DNA of 64,000 nt from Girardinichthys multiradiatus (Eukaryota > Chordata > Actinopteri > Cyprinodontiformes > Goodeidae), in contig NC_061815.1 in the NCBI RefSeq assembly GCF_021462225.1, forward strand, positions 47,541,873 to 47,605,872. The letters are read 5' to 3'. Both the position numbers and the translations under genes were made by a program. Below are positions 53,929 to 64,000 of this stretch, piece by piece. Positions within the stretch are counted from its first letter, which is position 1. The number at the start of each line of letters is the position of its first letter. The notes beneath the pieces were generated by a model, which searched no databases, was not told the DNA's origin, and saw nothing but the letters and a program-made list of their open reading frames with translations.

Positions 53929-55300
53929 AAGAGAGGGATTCCACAATGTGAAGTGCTGACATCTGCTGCAGGCCCTTGCAGAGCTGGAATGTGATACTCT
54001 CCTTTACACAAAGGGTCTTAGCCCTTCCAGCAAGCACATGAAGACCTCCATTTGCCCCCCTCAAAAGGGGCAATATAGTTATGAAATGACTGTATCAATG
54101 TGCCATGCCTTTTTTCTTCAAGCAATTTACTTTGATTAAAAACACAAAAGAAAACTCCCTTCAAACCTTGATGGCACAAAGAAGGCTGCTCTCTGCTGTC
54201 TTTGAGGTGGTGGTTTCTGGGATATGCGAGACTAGGGGTAAATTGCTGGAGCATTGCATCATGCGTTGAACTCAATAGGTTCAATATGTCTCCAGAACTT
54301 CTTTGATTGTTGTGTCTGTGCCGCAGCAGACTTAACCTACAGCGTGGGGATATACTGGTGGATTTTGCCAACAATGGGGTGGGAGAAACCACATAAAACA
54401 GTTGATGAGGTACTGCACTGTGGTGGAAAGAAAAGGAAATTAGGAACAGGAGGGAGTATTGTTTCAAGCAGCGTCTCTGCTTTGATATAACAAATTGAGA
54501 AGCTTTTAACATTTATTTCCGTAGAAAAATGAAGGATAAGGGAATTTAGTCTCCAAATGGATTTTTTTCCTAAATTCTCTACACTGAGAAGTTAAAGTAG
54601 CATGTTAAAAATAAGACATATTTGCGTTTATCTCTGAATAGGGAAGTTTGCATCATGAACATCTTGACCTTTTATTTCAGTCAAGAATTCCAGATTAGAT
54701 CCGTCATGATGTAATAAATTAAACTGAAACAAATGGTGGTTTCTAAGTGTAAAAACCAGGAAAAAAAGCATTTTTAATGAATTGCTAGTGGGGGAATGTG
54801 CTTTGAGTTTTTAACAAGTTTGCCTAAGCCTTAAACACAGTGGAATAAACTATTCATTATGTTTGTTTCCTCACGCTTCTTGCGACAAGGCGAGATACGT
54901 GAGGATGTTTTTATACTGTTTTATTCAGTAGCTTTTGTTTAAATTTGTATTAATTTATTGTACCGCGTTGTTTCTGTATACTTTTATTTCTTCATTTCGA
55001 CTGAAAAAAGACTTTAAACTGTTCTTGGTATTGATTTATGAATCAGTAGATTCCAAGAGCTAGATCCCATCTCTTTTCTGATGGGCAAACTGAGGTGGCT
55101 TTGCTCTGTTTAAACCATGAAACTTGAAAATAGTGGAAAAAAGGCGTTTGGAGGACTTAATGGGAGTGCAAAGGACCTCATACAACCAGACAGCAACGTA
55201 ATGGTTAACATCCAGGGGAGTTTCCTTGGCTGGAAAGTTGTGCCTTATGCGCAGCACCTGTTGTGCCGTCAGTTGCCAGTCTCCGAAAACCCAACCCCGT
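53929..55300. other. Intergenic, no supported gene
   Basis: The 164-codon frame at 54018-54512 (-) has no recognisable domain. Nothing else seen. Confidence 0.5.
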
Positions 55301-55916
55301 CCGCGCAGCGATATTTTATCTCAGTCTCTTAACTTATGACTCTTAACTGCGCCAGACAACAGATCTGGTCTCGGCGTTGCAGATAGTTTTCTCTGCTCGG
55401 ACTGTATCAGGTTGCTGGACTCCCTCGCCCGCTCTCTGTGTGTGAGAGCTTTGGATCTAATGCGTAAAGATCTGCTGGGATTTAAATGACGGAGAGTAGA
55501 GCTCACCATGAGCGCGCATTTGAGCCGAAATGCATCTGTGTATTTTTGATCATCCTGTACCATAGATGATATGCGTGCATAAAGGCAATTTTCCAACCAC
55601 GTTGCCGGGATTTCAGTTGCCTAAACGTTCTTCAGCACAAGTATTCGACTTTCCTTAGAGCCAACAGGTGCGCCCTCGCATTGCACAGCAGAAACAAGTT
55701 TGGAAACCTTTGAGAGGATTTGTTCTCCTTCATCAGTTATTTTTTAAAAAATTTTTTCTATGAAGAAAAACTGATTATTAAGATTATGCGGATTTTACTC
55801 ATCGCTTATACTTCCCAAATGTGTCCAAAACAGCATTTGTGTCCCGTTAATTAAGCGTTTTTGTGGTGATCCAGACCAGAGTACAGTTTTGTGATCGCCA
55901 GCCACCACTCATCCAA
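55301..55916 (+). promoter_or_regulatory. pdgfc 5' UTR and probable promoter region
   Basis: Sequence before the pdgfc start, with raised GC and CpG content at about 55300-55720 ('ccccgtccgcgcagcgat' at 55294-55311, 'gtgcgccctcgcattgcaca' at 55669-55688). PDGFC mRNAs are known to have long 5' leaders, so much of this may be transcribed. Transcription start not visible. Confidence 0.4.
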
Positions 55917-56028
55917 ATGATCCTTTTATTAATATTCCTTCTTGCATCGCTTCTCCAACAATATGGCACCGAAGCCGAATCCAGTGATGTCAGCAAATTT
56001 CAACTTTCAAGTATAAAGGAGCCAAACG
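55917..56028 (+). CDS. pdgfc: pdgfc exon 1 (platelet-derived growth factor C, signal peptide)
   Basis: PDGF-C is a secreted growth factor with a CUB domain and a PDGF/VEGF core, acting on PDGF receptor alpha after proteolytic activation. This exon encodes the first 37 residues and one base of Gly38. A hydrophobic signal peptide, MILLLIFLLASLLQQ, is followed by GTEAES and SKFQLSSIKEPNG, which parallels the mature start of vertebrate PDGF-C (GTQAES, SKFQFSS, KEQNG). The donor is AACG|GTAAGT at 56029. The start at 55917 gives a complete signal peptide; an in-frame extension upstream starts only with GTG and is not needed. The gene points away from glrb, as in human. The CUB and core exons are outside the window. 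Confidence 0.9.
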
Positions 56029-58189
56029 GTAAGTTTTATTATTATTATTATTTTTTTTTTAAAGGTATTAATGTGCACATTGCTCTGTAAGCTTCTCACA
56101 CGCCCATAACAAAGGATTCATTCTTGCTTGGCTTAAAGTCACTTCAAAATTCACATCTGAAATTGTGTGAAAGGTCGCATTTGAGTTAGTTCAAACAGCA
56201 TTACCCAGGATGGGAAGTTGCAAATTACCTTTTACCTTTAAAGTTTACCCGTGCATATACCTAAGAGGGGAAACCCTGCTGAAATTCCACGTCCCCTGGG
56301 GAATGTTTTCCTTGTGAGGATAAAAAAAGGCTCTATTCATCCAACAGAAATCGCTCAAGGCCATGTAATTTACTTACCTACTGAACTGACTGGGATCAAG
56401 TGCATTAATGCAGAAATTATGTTTTTCAGGGTTTCACGTTCAACTTATGTTAAGGGCAAGATTGTTTCAAGCTGGATGAATATTTTGTCGTCATGGGAAA
56501 TTTGACAACCACGTTCTTTGTTGCTTGAGGACTTGGGAGTGTGCAGCAGTGGTTGCAGAAAGTAATCATGTTTAAGAACTTAATCAAAACGTTACACACA
56601 ACTTCTTTAGCGCTCATCACGACATTATATGACTGACAGTCATGACATTTAATTAGAAAATGTATCGACCTGAAACTTTCTCCACAGTAGTGTGCATGTT
56701 GAAAACCTGAAAAAAATCCTAAAGAAAGCATGTGATGCTGCTGTGACAAAACAAATCAGTAACATGTTTGGTTTTATGGTTAATAAAGCAAACGACTAAT
56801 GACCAGTTATGTGTAAAAGGCTGAGAGGTTCAATTATTAACAGAGTCCTACAACAAGGCTGAATGTTCAGTGAGGTGTGAAATGTGGCAGTAAGCCATTA
56901 CACGTTTTTATCCATCTAGCTCAGTATTTCACCAATAACAACTTAAATTAATTATTGTTGTTGTTTTAGTGACTTTTGTGACTGCGGGATGGTTCTATTC
57001 CTTGCGCAGAAAGTCCTGTACTTTACAGCTTCAAAATCTTTCAACCAAAAGTGTAACTGTGGCTAAATACTTTACTGTTAACAAGTTAAACTTACTTTCA
57101 CTGCATATCAAATGAGTAAGATAAATAGTCTACTATTAGAGGTTTTCATGTTTATTGTGTAGGATGAAAAAAGTTCCAATACACCGTTATCTTTTAGATA
57201 TGTCAAACATTTAACAGCCGGAAGGTTTGGCTGGTTGTGTGTGAAGACATGCAACACTGTCTTCACTACAGTAACAGTCAGGGCTAGGAAATCAGAGCCC
57301 CTCAGAGGGAGTTTCACGTTTAATCAGGACAACTGGGGAGGGAAAACAACAAGGATGAGAGTGGAATAAAAGGTCGAGAACATCGGTTTCACTTTGGTAG
57401 AGGAGAGGTCGTCTGTGACCTTTAACAGGTGTCTGGATGCTCACTCAGCTGCCTCACTTGATTTCTGACGCTTTGAGACACAATGTGATATCCATCTGAT
57501 TGTGGGGAGAGCGCCAAACCTGTCTGGCATGTTTAGTAGTAGTTGCCTTGAGAGTTACAGTCCCCAGTCGTATTAAACTTGGCAAGTGGCTGCTGATGAC
57601 TCCATAAGATATCAGATGGGAACATCTCCAGCTGAGAGCAAGTGCTGTGATGAAAACCATCAGTCACAGTAAATTATTTTGACAACACTGAAGAAAGAAA
57701 TGGGTACTAACTCTGCAGTCTAAGCTGTGCACATTGTGCTCATAAATAAACACTTTACTTCCACCAGCATTGGGAATTCAATATTGCACATGGCATTTTC
57801 ATGTGTTTACTGCATGGCTAATACACAGAAGTAAAAAAAAAAGTTATATCTCATTCTCATCAGAAGACCACGACTGCTGTGCACAGTTTGCAAATTGAAA
57901 TAGGTCCTCCAGCTAGATCAACACCACAGCATCTTTTCATATTCTGGAATTTATGTTTTTATGATTAAAATATTCTATTTATTTAAGAATTTGGTTAAAA
58001 CTTCCAAAACCAACATTTTAAAAGGTTTTGAAAAGATAGCTAAGCCAACAATGTTAAAAAAAATCAGCATAAATTCAGTGTCAATTCCAATGCCACCCTA
58101 TAATTTTGATCTGTGAATACACTGTGTTTCCCTCCTACTGGGCTACATGCTGCAGCATGGATAGTACTGTTTTGTCTTTTAGACTCACA
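56029..58189. other. pdgfc intron 1, nothing recognised
   Basis: Large first intron. I searched by eye for the CUB-domain exon and did not find it. Short AT repeats lie at 56036-56062. Confidence 0.5.
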
Positions 58190-59400
58190 GCAATTTGCAA
58201 AAATGTTCATACCCTTTTAACTTTCACATTTTGAGAAATCACAACCACAAATATCTGTGTGTTTTACTGGAATTTTATGTGATACACCAACACACAGAAG
58301 GAAATATTATATGATTTTGAAAATCGGTTATTAGCCTCTGTTCCTGTGATGCTCCTAAATATAATTCTTTCTGTTTAAAGGTCAATTCATGTAAGGAACA
58401 AAGCAAACATGTGGCAGATGGCAATTCAAGTTTGAGACTACGACTCGATTCCTACTTAAGTCCCAAAAAATAAGACTTAAGACTGAACTTAGACTTGACT
58501 CATAATGTGACCCTCTGATGTTGCTCCAAAGTCAATGCTTTATTCAATGATTTTGGAACATTTCAGAACGTAGTAGGCAGACAGGAAGTGGAAAGAGGGG
58601 GAAGACATACAGTATAGATGTCCAGGCTGGGACTCCATCCTGGGATGGCTGCGTTGAGGACTGAAGCCTCCGTATGTGGGTCGTGCCCTCTACTGCTACG
58701 CCACATGGTGCATCTCTACTTCAGAAGTTTAACACTCATTTATTTACTTACTACACATTGCCTCCTTCATTATGCTGTAATGTATACCTTTCATTTGAAG
58801 AACTTTAACACTTAGAATTGAGAACACAATTTTGAAATATGAATTTAGAAAAATTATTTCACTAATGAATCAAACACTTTGATTAATATTGAAATTCAAC
58901 ATTGACAGGTTTTAATTTCTTTGTATTTTTTTTCAAAGAACATAAATGCCTGTTTGTATCTCTAAAGGGGTAAATTATATTTGAACAATTATTAAAATAA
59001 TATAAGGCAGCATTTAGCAGATTTGTGGATGGTAAATTAATTGTTAAATGTTCATGTAATATTTTAGACATAAGGAAAAACAGTACTATTGTGGAATGAC
59101 TTGTAAACATCTCTGCCCTAAACACACATGTCCTCTGTGAAACATGGTAGTGACAGCATCATGCTGTGGGGCAGCTTTTCCTCTGCAGGTACAGGGAAGG
59201 TGATGTCTCTTATGTCTTAGATTTGGTTTAACACATCTGGCAGCTCATAACCAAGCCTCCACAGAACTTGATGACATGCTGGGGAGGTAATTCAACCATT
59301 TGAATTAGCTGGCTTAGAACAGGGGCACATCTACAGCTTGCTGCACATTGGACCTTGAGGTTTAGATCAAAGCATATTTGCTACACAGTAGGTCAAACTG
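58190..59400 (+). mobile_element. Tc1-like transposon, decayed and split
   Basis: The left end has the terminal part ('ttcatacccttttaactttc', 'cacaaccacaaatatctgtg', 'tgtgatacaccaacacacag'). The right part at about 59115-59400 has the transposase core ('gtgaaacatggtagtgacag', 'catcatgctgtggggcagct') and 'agatcaaagcatatttgcta'. The stretch 58410-59100 between them does not match and may be later insertion or decay. Confidence 0.6.
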
Positions 59401-62400
59401 AAAGTAATAGGTGAATAAACAAGAATGCCAAAGTAAAATAGAACTAGCATTAATGCCTCACTCAACCTTAGTCCTGTTATGATGAGCTGTTTCTTGTAGA
59501 CCAGTACAATGATATCTAATGTGTTTGATGTTGTCATTTAATATTAATGTGACCATAATGTCAAGATACTTTGTGCACATACCAATCATAGTAGGCTTTG
59601 GTAACATGTCCGCATGTGAAGTCTTAGGAATAACAGTTTGATAACTCATTTGACATCTGTTTCCTTTTTAATATGCTTATCTTTTAGCCTTCTGCTTCCT
59701 TTTGGTTATTCTTTATTGTTATTTGTCTTACATAATTGTCCAAAGTCAACAGGCTACAACGGCCACATCAATCAAAGTTTTATTTTACTTAATTTAAGCT
59801 TTTGGTTAATTTACCCAAAGCATTTCTTCCGCTGTTGGTTGCATGCTTAGAATGCTACCAATGCTTAGATAGTAAAATTGAGCTGGCACTGACAGAATTA
59901 TCTGCTGTGCGCTGCAGGCAATATGGAACAGGAAATACTTGCATTTTAAAGACAACATTTTAGCCTATGCTTAGCTTTAAACACAAAGTCCTACTGGATC
60001 ATTTAAATTATGTATGTCTGTCCACCTTTCCACTATTTTCTCCTTCATAGACATAAGTGCAATGTTTACACATAACATTGGTTTTCAGATACCCGACCTC
60101 CAGTTTTATCAAGTCACAGCAAACCTACCTAAATTTATCACCACTGGAACAAAGAATAACATGTTGTGGTATGATTTTATTCAAAAGCTAATTATTTAGG
60201 AATTTTCTTGGTAGGGATACATTTCCCCAACCAGTGGGCAAAAATACACTGTTGGCCCTTTAATAAAGCTTGAAGCCATAGGAGAGACATCATTTATTTT
60301 CTACAGCCAGTTGCAGGAAATCTTCTTTATGTGTTTCTATAAAATGTATTTTATATTAGACAAGGAACATGATAAGCATGAATATTTTGATTATTTAAAA
60401 GCTGTAGGGGGTTAAATCAATGCATGTCATCTTCACAAATAGTTTTTAATAAAGCTACACTTCAACCTGATTTCAAGTTTATTACCTCCTGGCCTTTATA
60501 AGGGTCTGCTATTAAGCTATGATGGCTTTTCTTAATGCTTTAGAGTTCACTGTGCCCTCTAACATTACTGTAGGCTATGATTTGCTGGTGGAGACACCAG
60601 TTGTCAAGACTGCACATCCAGCAGAGAATGGATCTCAGCTTCCCAATCAGGCAGGTCATCTCAGAGGGCGCCTCTTCATATCACCTCTCTGAGACAAGTG
60701 GTTTCTCTTGTGTTTACTGTGGAAGGTAGTGTATTCATTCCTGCCTTACCCAGTCATCAGCACAGGCCCAGATCTCATCAGAGAAATCCAGCAGGAGATA
60801 TTTACCGAAGATGAGAATTATCTGTGATATTCCAATATATTACACCCTGATCCAATAGAGGAATGTTTGCAGCCCACTGGTCCTGCCAGTGATCACAGGA
60901 ACTGCTGTTCCTCTAAAAGTTATAAGATTAGGGGGAAGGACTTAATGAGGGTCACGGGCATATGGGGAACCTGAGCACTGTTCCATGTATGCATACTTTA
61001 AGGACAGAGGTGCATTGTATATTCATTAGATTATGATGTAAACAAACACAATTTTTCTGTGGTGATTTTTTAATAAAAACAAGAATAGGTTAAGGGTAGT
61101 TGTTGTGGACTCATAACTGTTGTAATGTAAAATGTAGTACAACCTCTCACTCAGTTAACTTACAGAAAACCACTATGGTAAGAGTCATTTTGGTCACCAG
61201 TGAAGTTGTCTTTATATAAACACAAATAAAGCAACACTGTGACTACCGACAGCAATATGGTGCAGGTTCTCCCATCCAAGATACAGTTTTGGAGATGCTC
61301 TGACTTATTCATCAGTCACAGTTTAAGTTTCTATGTTGACAGAAATGCTCTCTTATAAATGCAAACACTTATTCATCACCTTATATTACACTGTTGAATG
61401 TATGCATAGAAAATAAAACTATAATTATTTTCTTCCTAGCCAACTGTTACAAAATCTGTTTGGCTCAAAGCAAACATAGTGTTTTTTATAGATTCAACTC
61501 TCTTCTGTCAGCTGCGACAAAAGTAGCCAGCTGGCATTCAGATTTCATCCATGTTATTTTAAGTGTTTTCCTCCTTAGTGCTTAACTTTATGATTTAATT
61601 TTAAAGCAGTTTGGCTCTTTAACTGGTGAAATTAAACTACTTTGGCTTTGTAGCTCCATTCATTATTTAACACAGTTTAGGTTTTTCCTGAACATACCTT
61701 AATGGAATAGCTTAGAATTATCTTCCCTTTGATGCTAGAATGAATGAATTTTGTGTTGAGTAGTTTTATGGCAATGAGAATGCTTAGCTGAATTAAAGCC
61801 ATCCAAGAACATGGAAGGTTTCTACGTTCGATGAAGTCAGTGGAAGGCAAAATGGGCTACAGCCACTTAGGATGGTTGTCAGATTAAAAACCACATACCC
61901 AAAGACAGGTCTAACACAAATCTTCCCAGAAGAATAATAAATATTCTGGTTTATAAATATGTTTTTTTTTCTACTTTTACTCTCATGGATATCCAACACA
62001 TCCTGCATTTCCCAAAAATCACATAAAAGTCCATTTATGTCAAAATGAAAATCTTTTTTTGTAATTCTTTGTGGAACTACCAGCCATGGCAGAGATTACT
62101 CAATGCAGGAAGCCCTGTGTGTGTACTTTCACATAAAACCTCATTATAAAACCATCTATTAAAGTATCTATGTTTTCCCTGTCAGCACTATTTGAACATG
62201 TAATGCTGTATTTGCCAGGAAAAGCAAGTATGCCTGCTGCTTGTCATTTAAGGCAGCCCACACTCCAGCTGTCCCAGAATCAGGAGTTTTAACGAGACTG
62301 GGTCAAATGTTTGACTTATAATGTCAGAATAGAGTCCACACACATTTTGTCTGTGCCATAGTAAATTAATGTTTGCCAAACTGTGTGTGGGAAGGCGATG

Positions 62401-63879
62401 CTCTGGGATAGATCTACCCTGGTCTCCAGTGAGCAAACAATTTTAAGGGTTATTTTATGTTTGTTGCAAAAAGTTGGCAGAACAACATCCAAACACAGCA
62501 ACCCTATCGTGAGTTGTGGTTGGACGACCCATATACAGAACCAGTCCAGACACAAGCAGGAAGATGAACTGGCTGATGAAACCAAAGCTGTTTACTTTTA
62601 GTAAGGCACAGAACATGAAATTAGATTTGATTATACTCTGTTCCCTACTAAAATTACATAGAGCTATTGTCTTCTATAACTAATGTCTTGCTCCTGTTGT
62701 TTTCATGCAGCGCTGTTTGCTAAAATGTTTGGTAGGCTAATGCTAGCATGTTTATTCTCTGTTTTGATATGATACGATAAAATTAGGCTAGTATTATATT
62801 TCAATGTGGTTCCACTTAATTGCGTGTGGATAAAACTTTTGGAAAATATTCTGCTGTGGAACAACTTCTGCTGTGGATATCTGAGTTCAGCGAGCAGAGC
62901 AGGTCACATGACAGACAGACAGATATTACAGTTTAGCTAGCTGTGCACATGAAAATGAGCTGTTAAAAATTGACCATATGAAACATGCCCACATTCGTCT
63001 TTTCTGGTGTGAGGCTGACACAACAACAGAAAGTAAACCAGCAACCCGTATCAGGATTGAGTTTTATCTGGGATTCCTAACACTGATCATCTAAAAATGT
63101 CATGATAGAGACCTGAACCTATACGTGGGATTGGATCAGGATATCCCAACCTTAACCATATTTTGTGTTTGATAGCAGCTTTTACCTGTATGTACTGTTA
63201 TCGGTTCGTCTCAGATCGGTCTAAGCCCACTAGTAAAACTGTGTCTGAAACTCTGAATCTAATCTTGATGTTGGTGCGAAAAAGTTGCCTGTTTTAAAAC
63301 ACATTTTTTATTTTGGCATGACATTTTTCTTTTAGTTTTTTTTATTTCTTGTTAAGCCCTCAGTGGTGCGCAGGTGTTCTGAGCTTCACTTTCTGAACTA
63401 TTACTACTTAAGGGTTTTAAGCATGTTACAAGCTGGCATAATTATTTCCTATTCATAGCTTTTTTTATTGTTACTTGTTAAATACTTTTATACATTTCTT
63501 CACTTTTCTTATAAGGTAATGTAATCTCTTCTCAGACTTATGGTTGGCCTTAATCTGCCTACTAATAGTCCGAACTGAATTTTTTCTCTTTTTTGCTGCC
63601 TGTCAACTTGAGGACTTTAAGGGTCATTAAACCTGACCCATGTGGGAAATGTATTTCTACCAAAAGAAATATATTAATGCTTTTGCTTAAACAACTTAAA
63701 GAATCAAGTGTTTAAATTGGAGCACCATAACACATTTCAAAAAGCTGAACAATACTATGTTAACTTTCCCTTAGAAGTTGGACCTCTAAAAATAATATCA
63801 AAACCAACTTAAACAAGTTGGTAAATGAGTGGGATTTGCTGATTATTGCGATCAGTGGCCAAAATAACTCATATTTGTA
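59401..63879. other. pdgfc intron 1, nothing recognised
   Basis: AT-rich intronic sequence with no exon, RNA gene or repeat family that I can name. Confidence 0.45.
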
Positions 63880-64000
63880 CTTGTTGTCTTCCGCTTCATC
63901 CGGGACCGGGTCGCGGGGGCAGCAGACTCAGTAGAGACACCCAGATGTCCCTCTCCCCAGACACCCCCTCCAGCTCCTCAGGGGGGAGCCCAAGGTGTTC
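63880..64000 (-). mobile_element. Rex3 LINE 3' end, cut by the window edge
   Basis: Antisense Rex3 3' end: 'gggaccgggtcgcgggggca', 'gcagactcagtagagacacc', 'ccctccagctcctca', nearly the same text as 15430-15530. The element continues beyond 64000. Confidence 0.8.

Noticed and set aside
54018..54512. 164-codon open frame on the minus strand near the microsatellite
   Set aside because: No recognisable domain, low-complexity serine/histidine-rich composition, no promoter or splice evidence.

Overview
This is a 64 kb piece of a teleost fish chromosome. The genes have vertebrate exon/intron structure. The repeats are those typical of ray-finned fish: Rex3, Rex1/Babar, RTE and L2 LINEs, many decayed Tc1-like transposons, a hAT MITE and a tRNA-derived SINE with a (TGAC)n tail. 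Three host genes are identifiable, in the order and orientation I recall for human 4q32 (GRIA2, GLRB, PDGFC). Species cannot be fixed from the sequence, and I cannot say which a/b teleost duplicate each gene is.

Layout. (1) 1-3.3 kb: the 5' end of gria2 (AMPA receptor GluA2) on the minus strand. Coding exons 1 and 2 are present and the rest of the gene lies off the left edge. (2) 3.3-14.8 kb: intergenic, mostly Tc1 relics, one intact SINE and a truncated RTE LINE. (3) 14.8-47 kb: a complete glrb (glycine receptor beta subunit) on the minus strand. Nine coding exons join in frame to a 495-residue protein, with a probable non-coding first exon near 47 kb. Its introns carry a Rex3 inverted dimer, a nested SINE-in-Tc1 with clean target duplications, a 217 bp hAT MITE, a 1.2 kb Rex3 copy and a 3.2 kb decayed L2 LINE. 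(4) 47-55.8 kb: divergent intergenic region between glrb and pdgfc with a CpG-rich block, microsatellites and an L2 tail. (5) 55.9 kb to the end: pdgfc exon 1 (signal peptide) on the plus strand, then at least 8 kb of intron 1 without a recognisable second exon. Another Rex3 copy enters at the right edge.

The two receptor genes serve fast synaptic transmission: gria2 excitatory, glrb inhibitory through the gephyrin anchor. pdgfc is a secreted growth factor transcribed away from glrb.

I see no prokaryotic-type system, CRISPR array or obviously new gene system. The items most worth checking are a GC-AG intron in glrb, a Phe-to-Leu change at the 6' pore position of glrb, the Rex3 inverted dimer inside a neuronal transcript, and the SINE family with its tail and target-site signatures. 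Repeat-family names come from recalled family sequences, not from a search.
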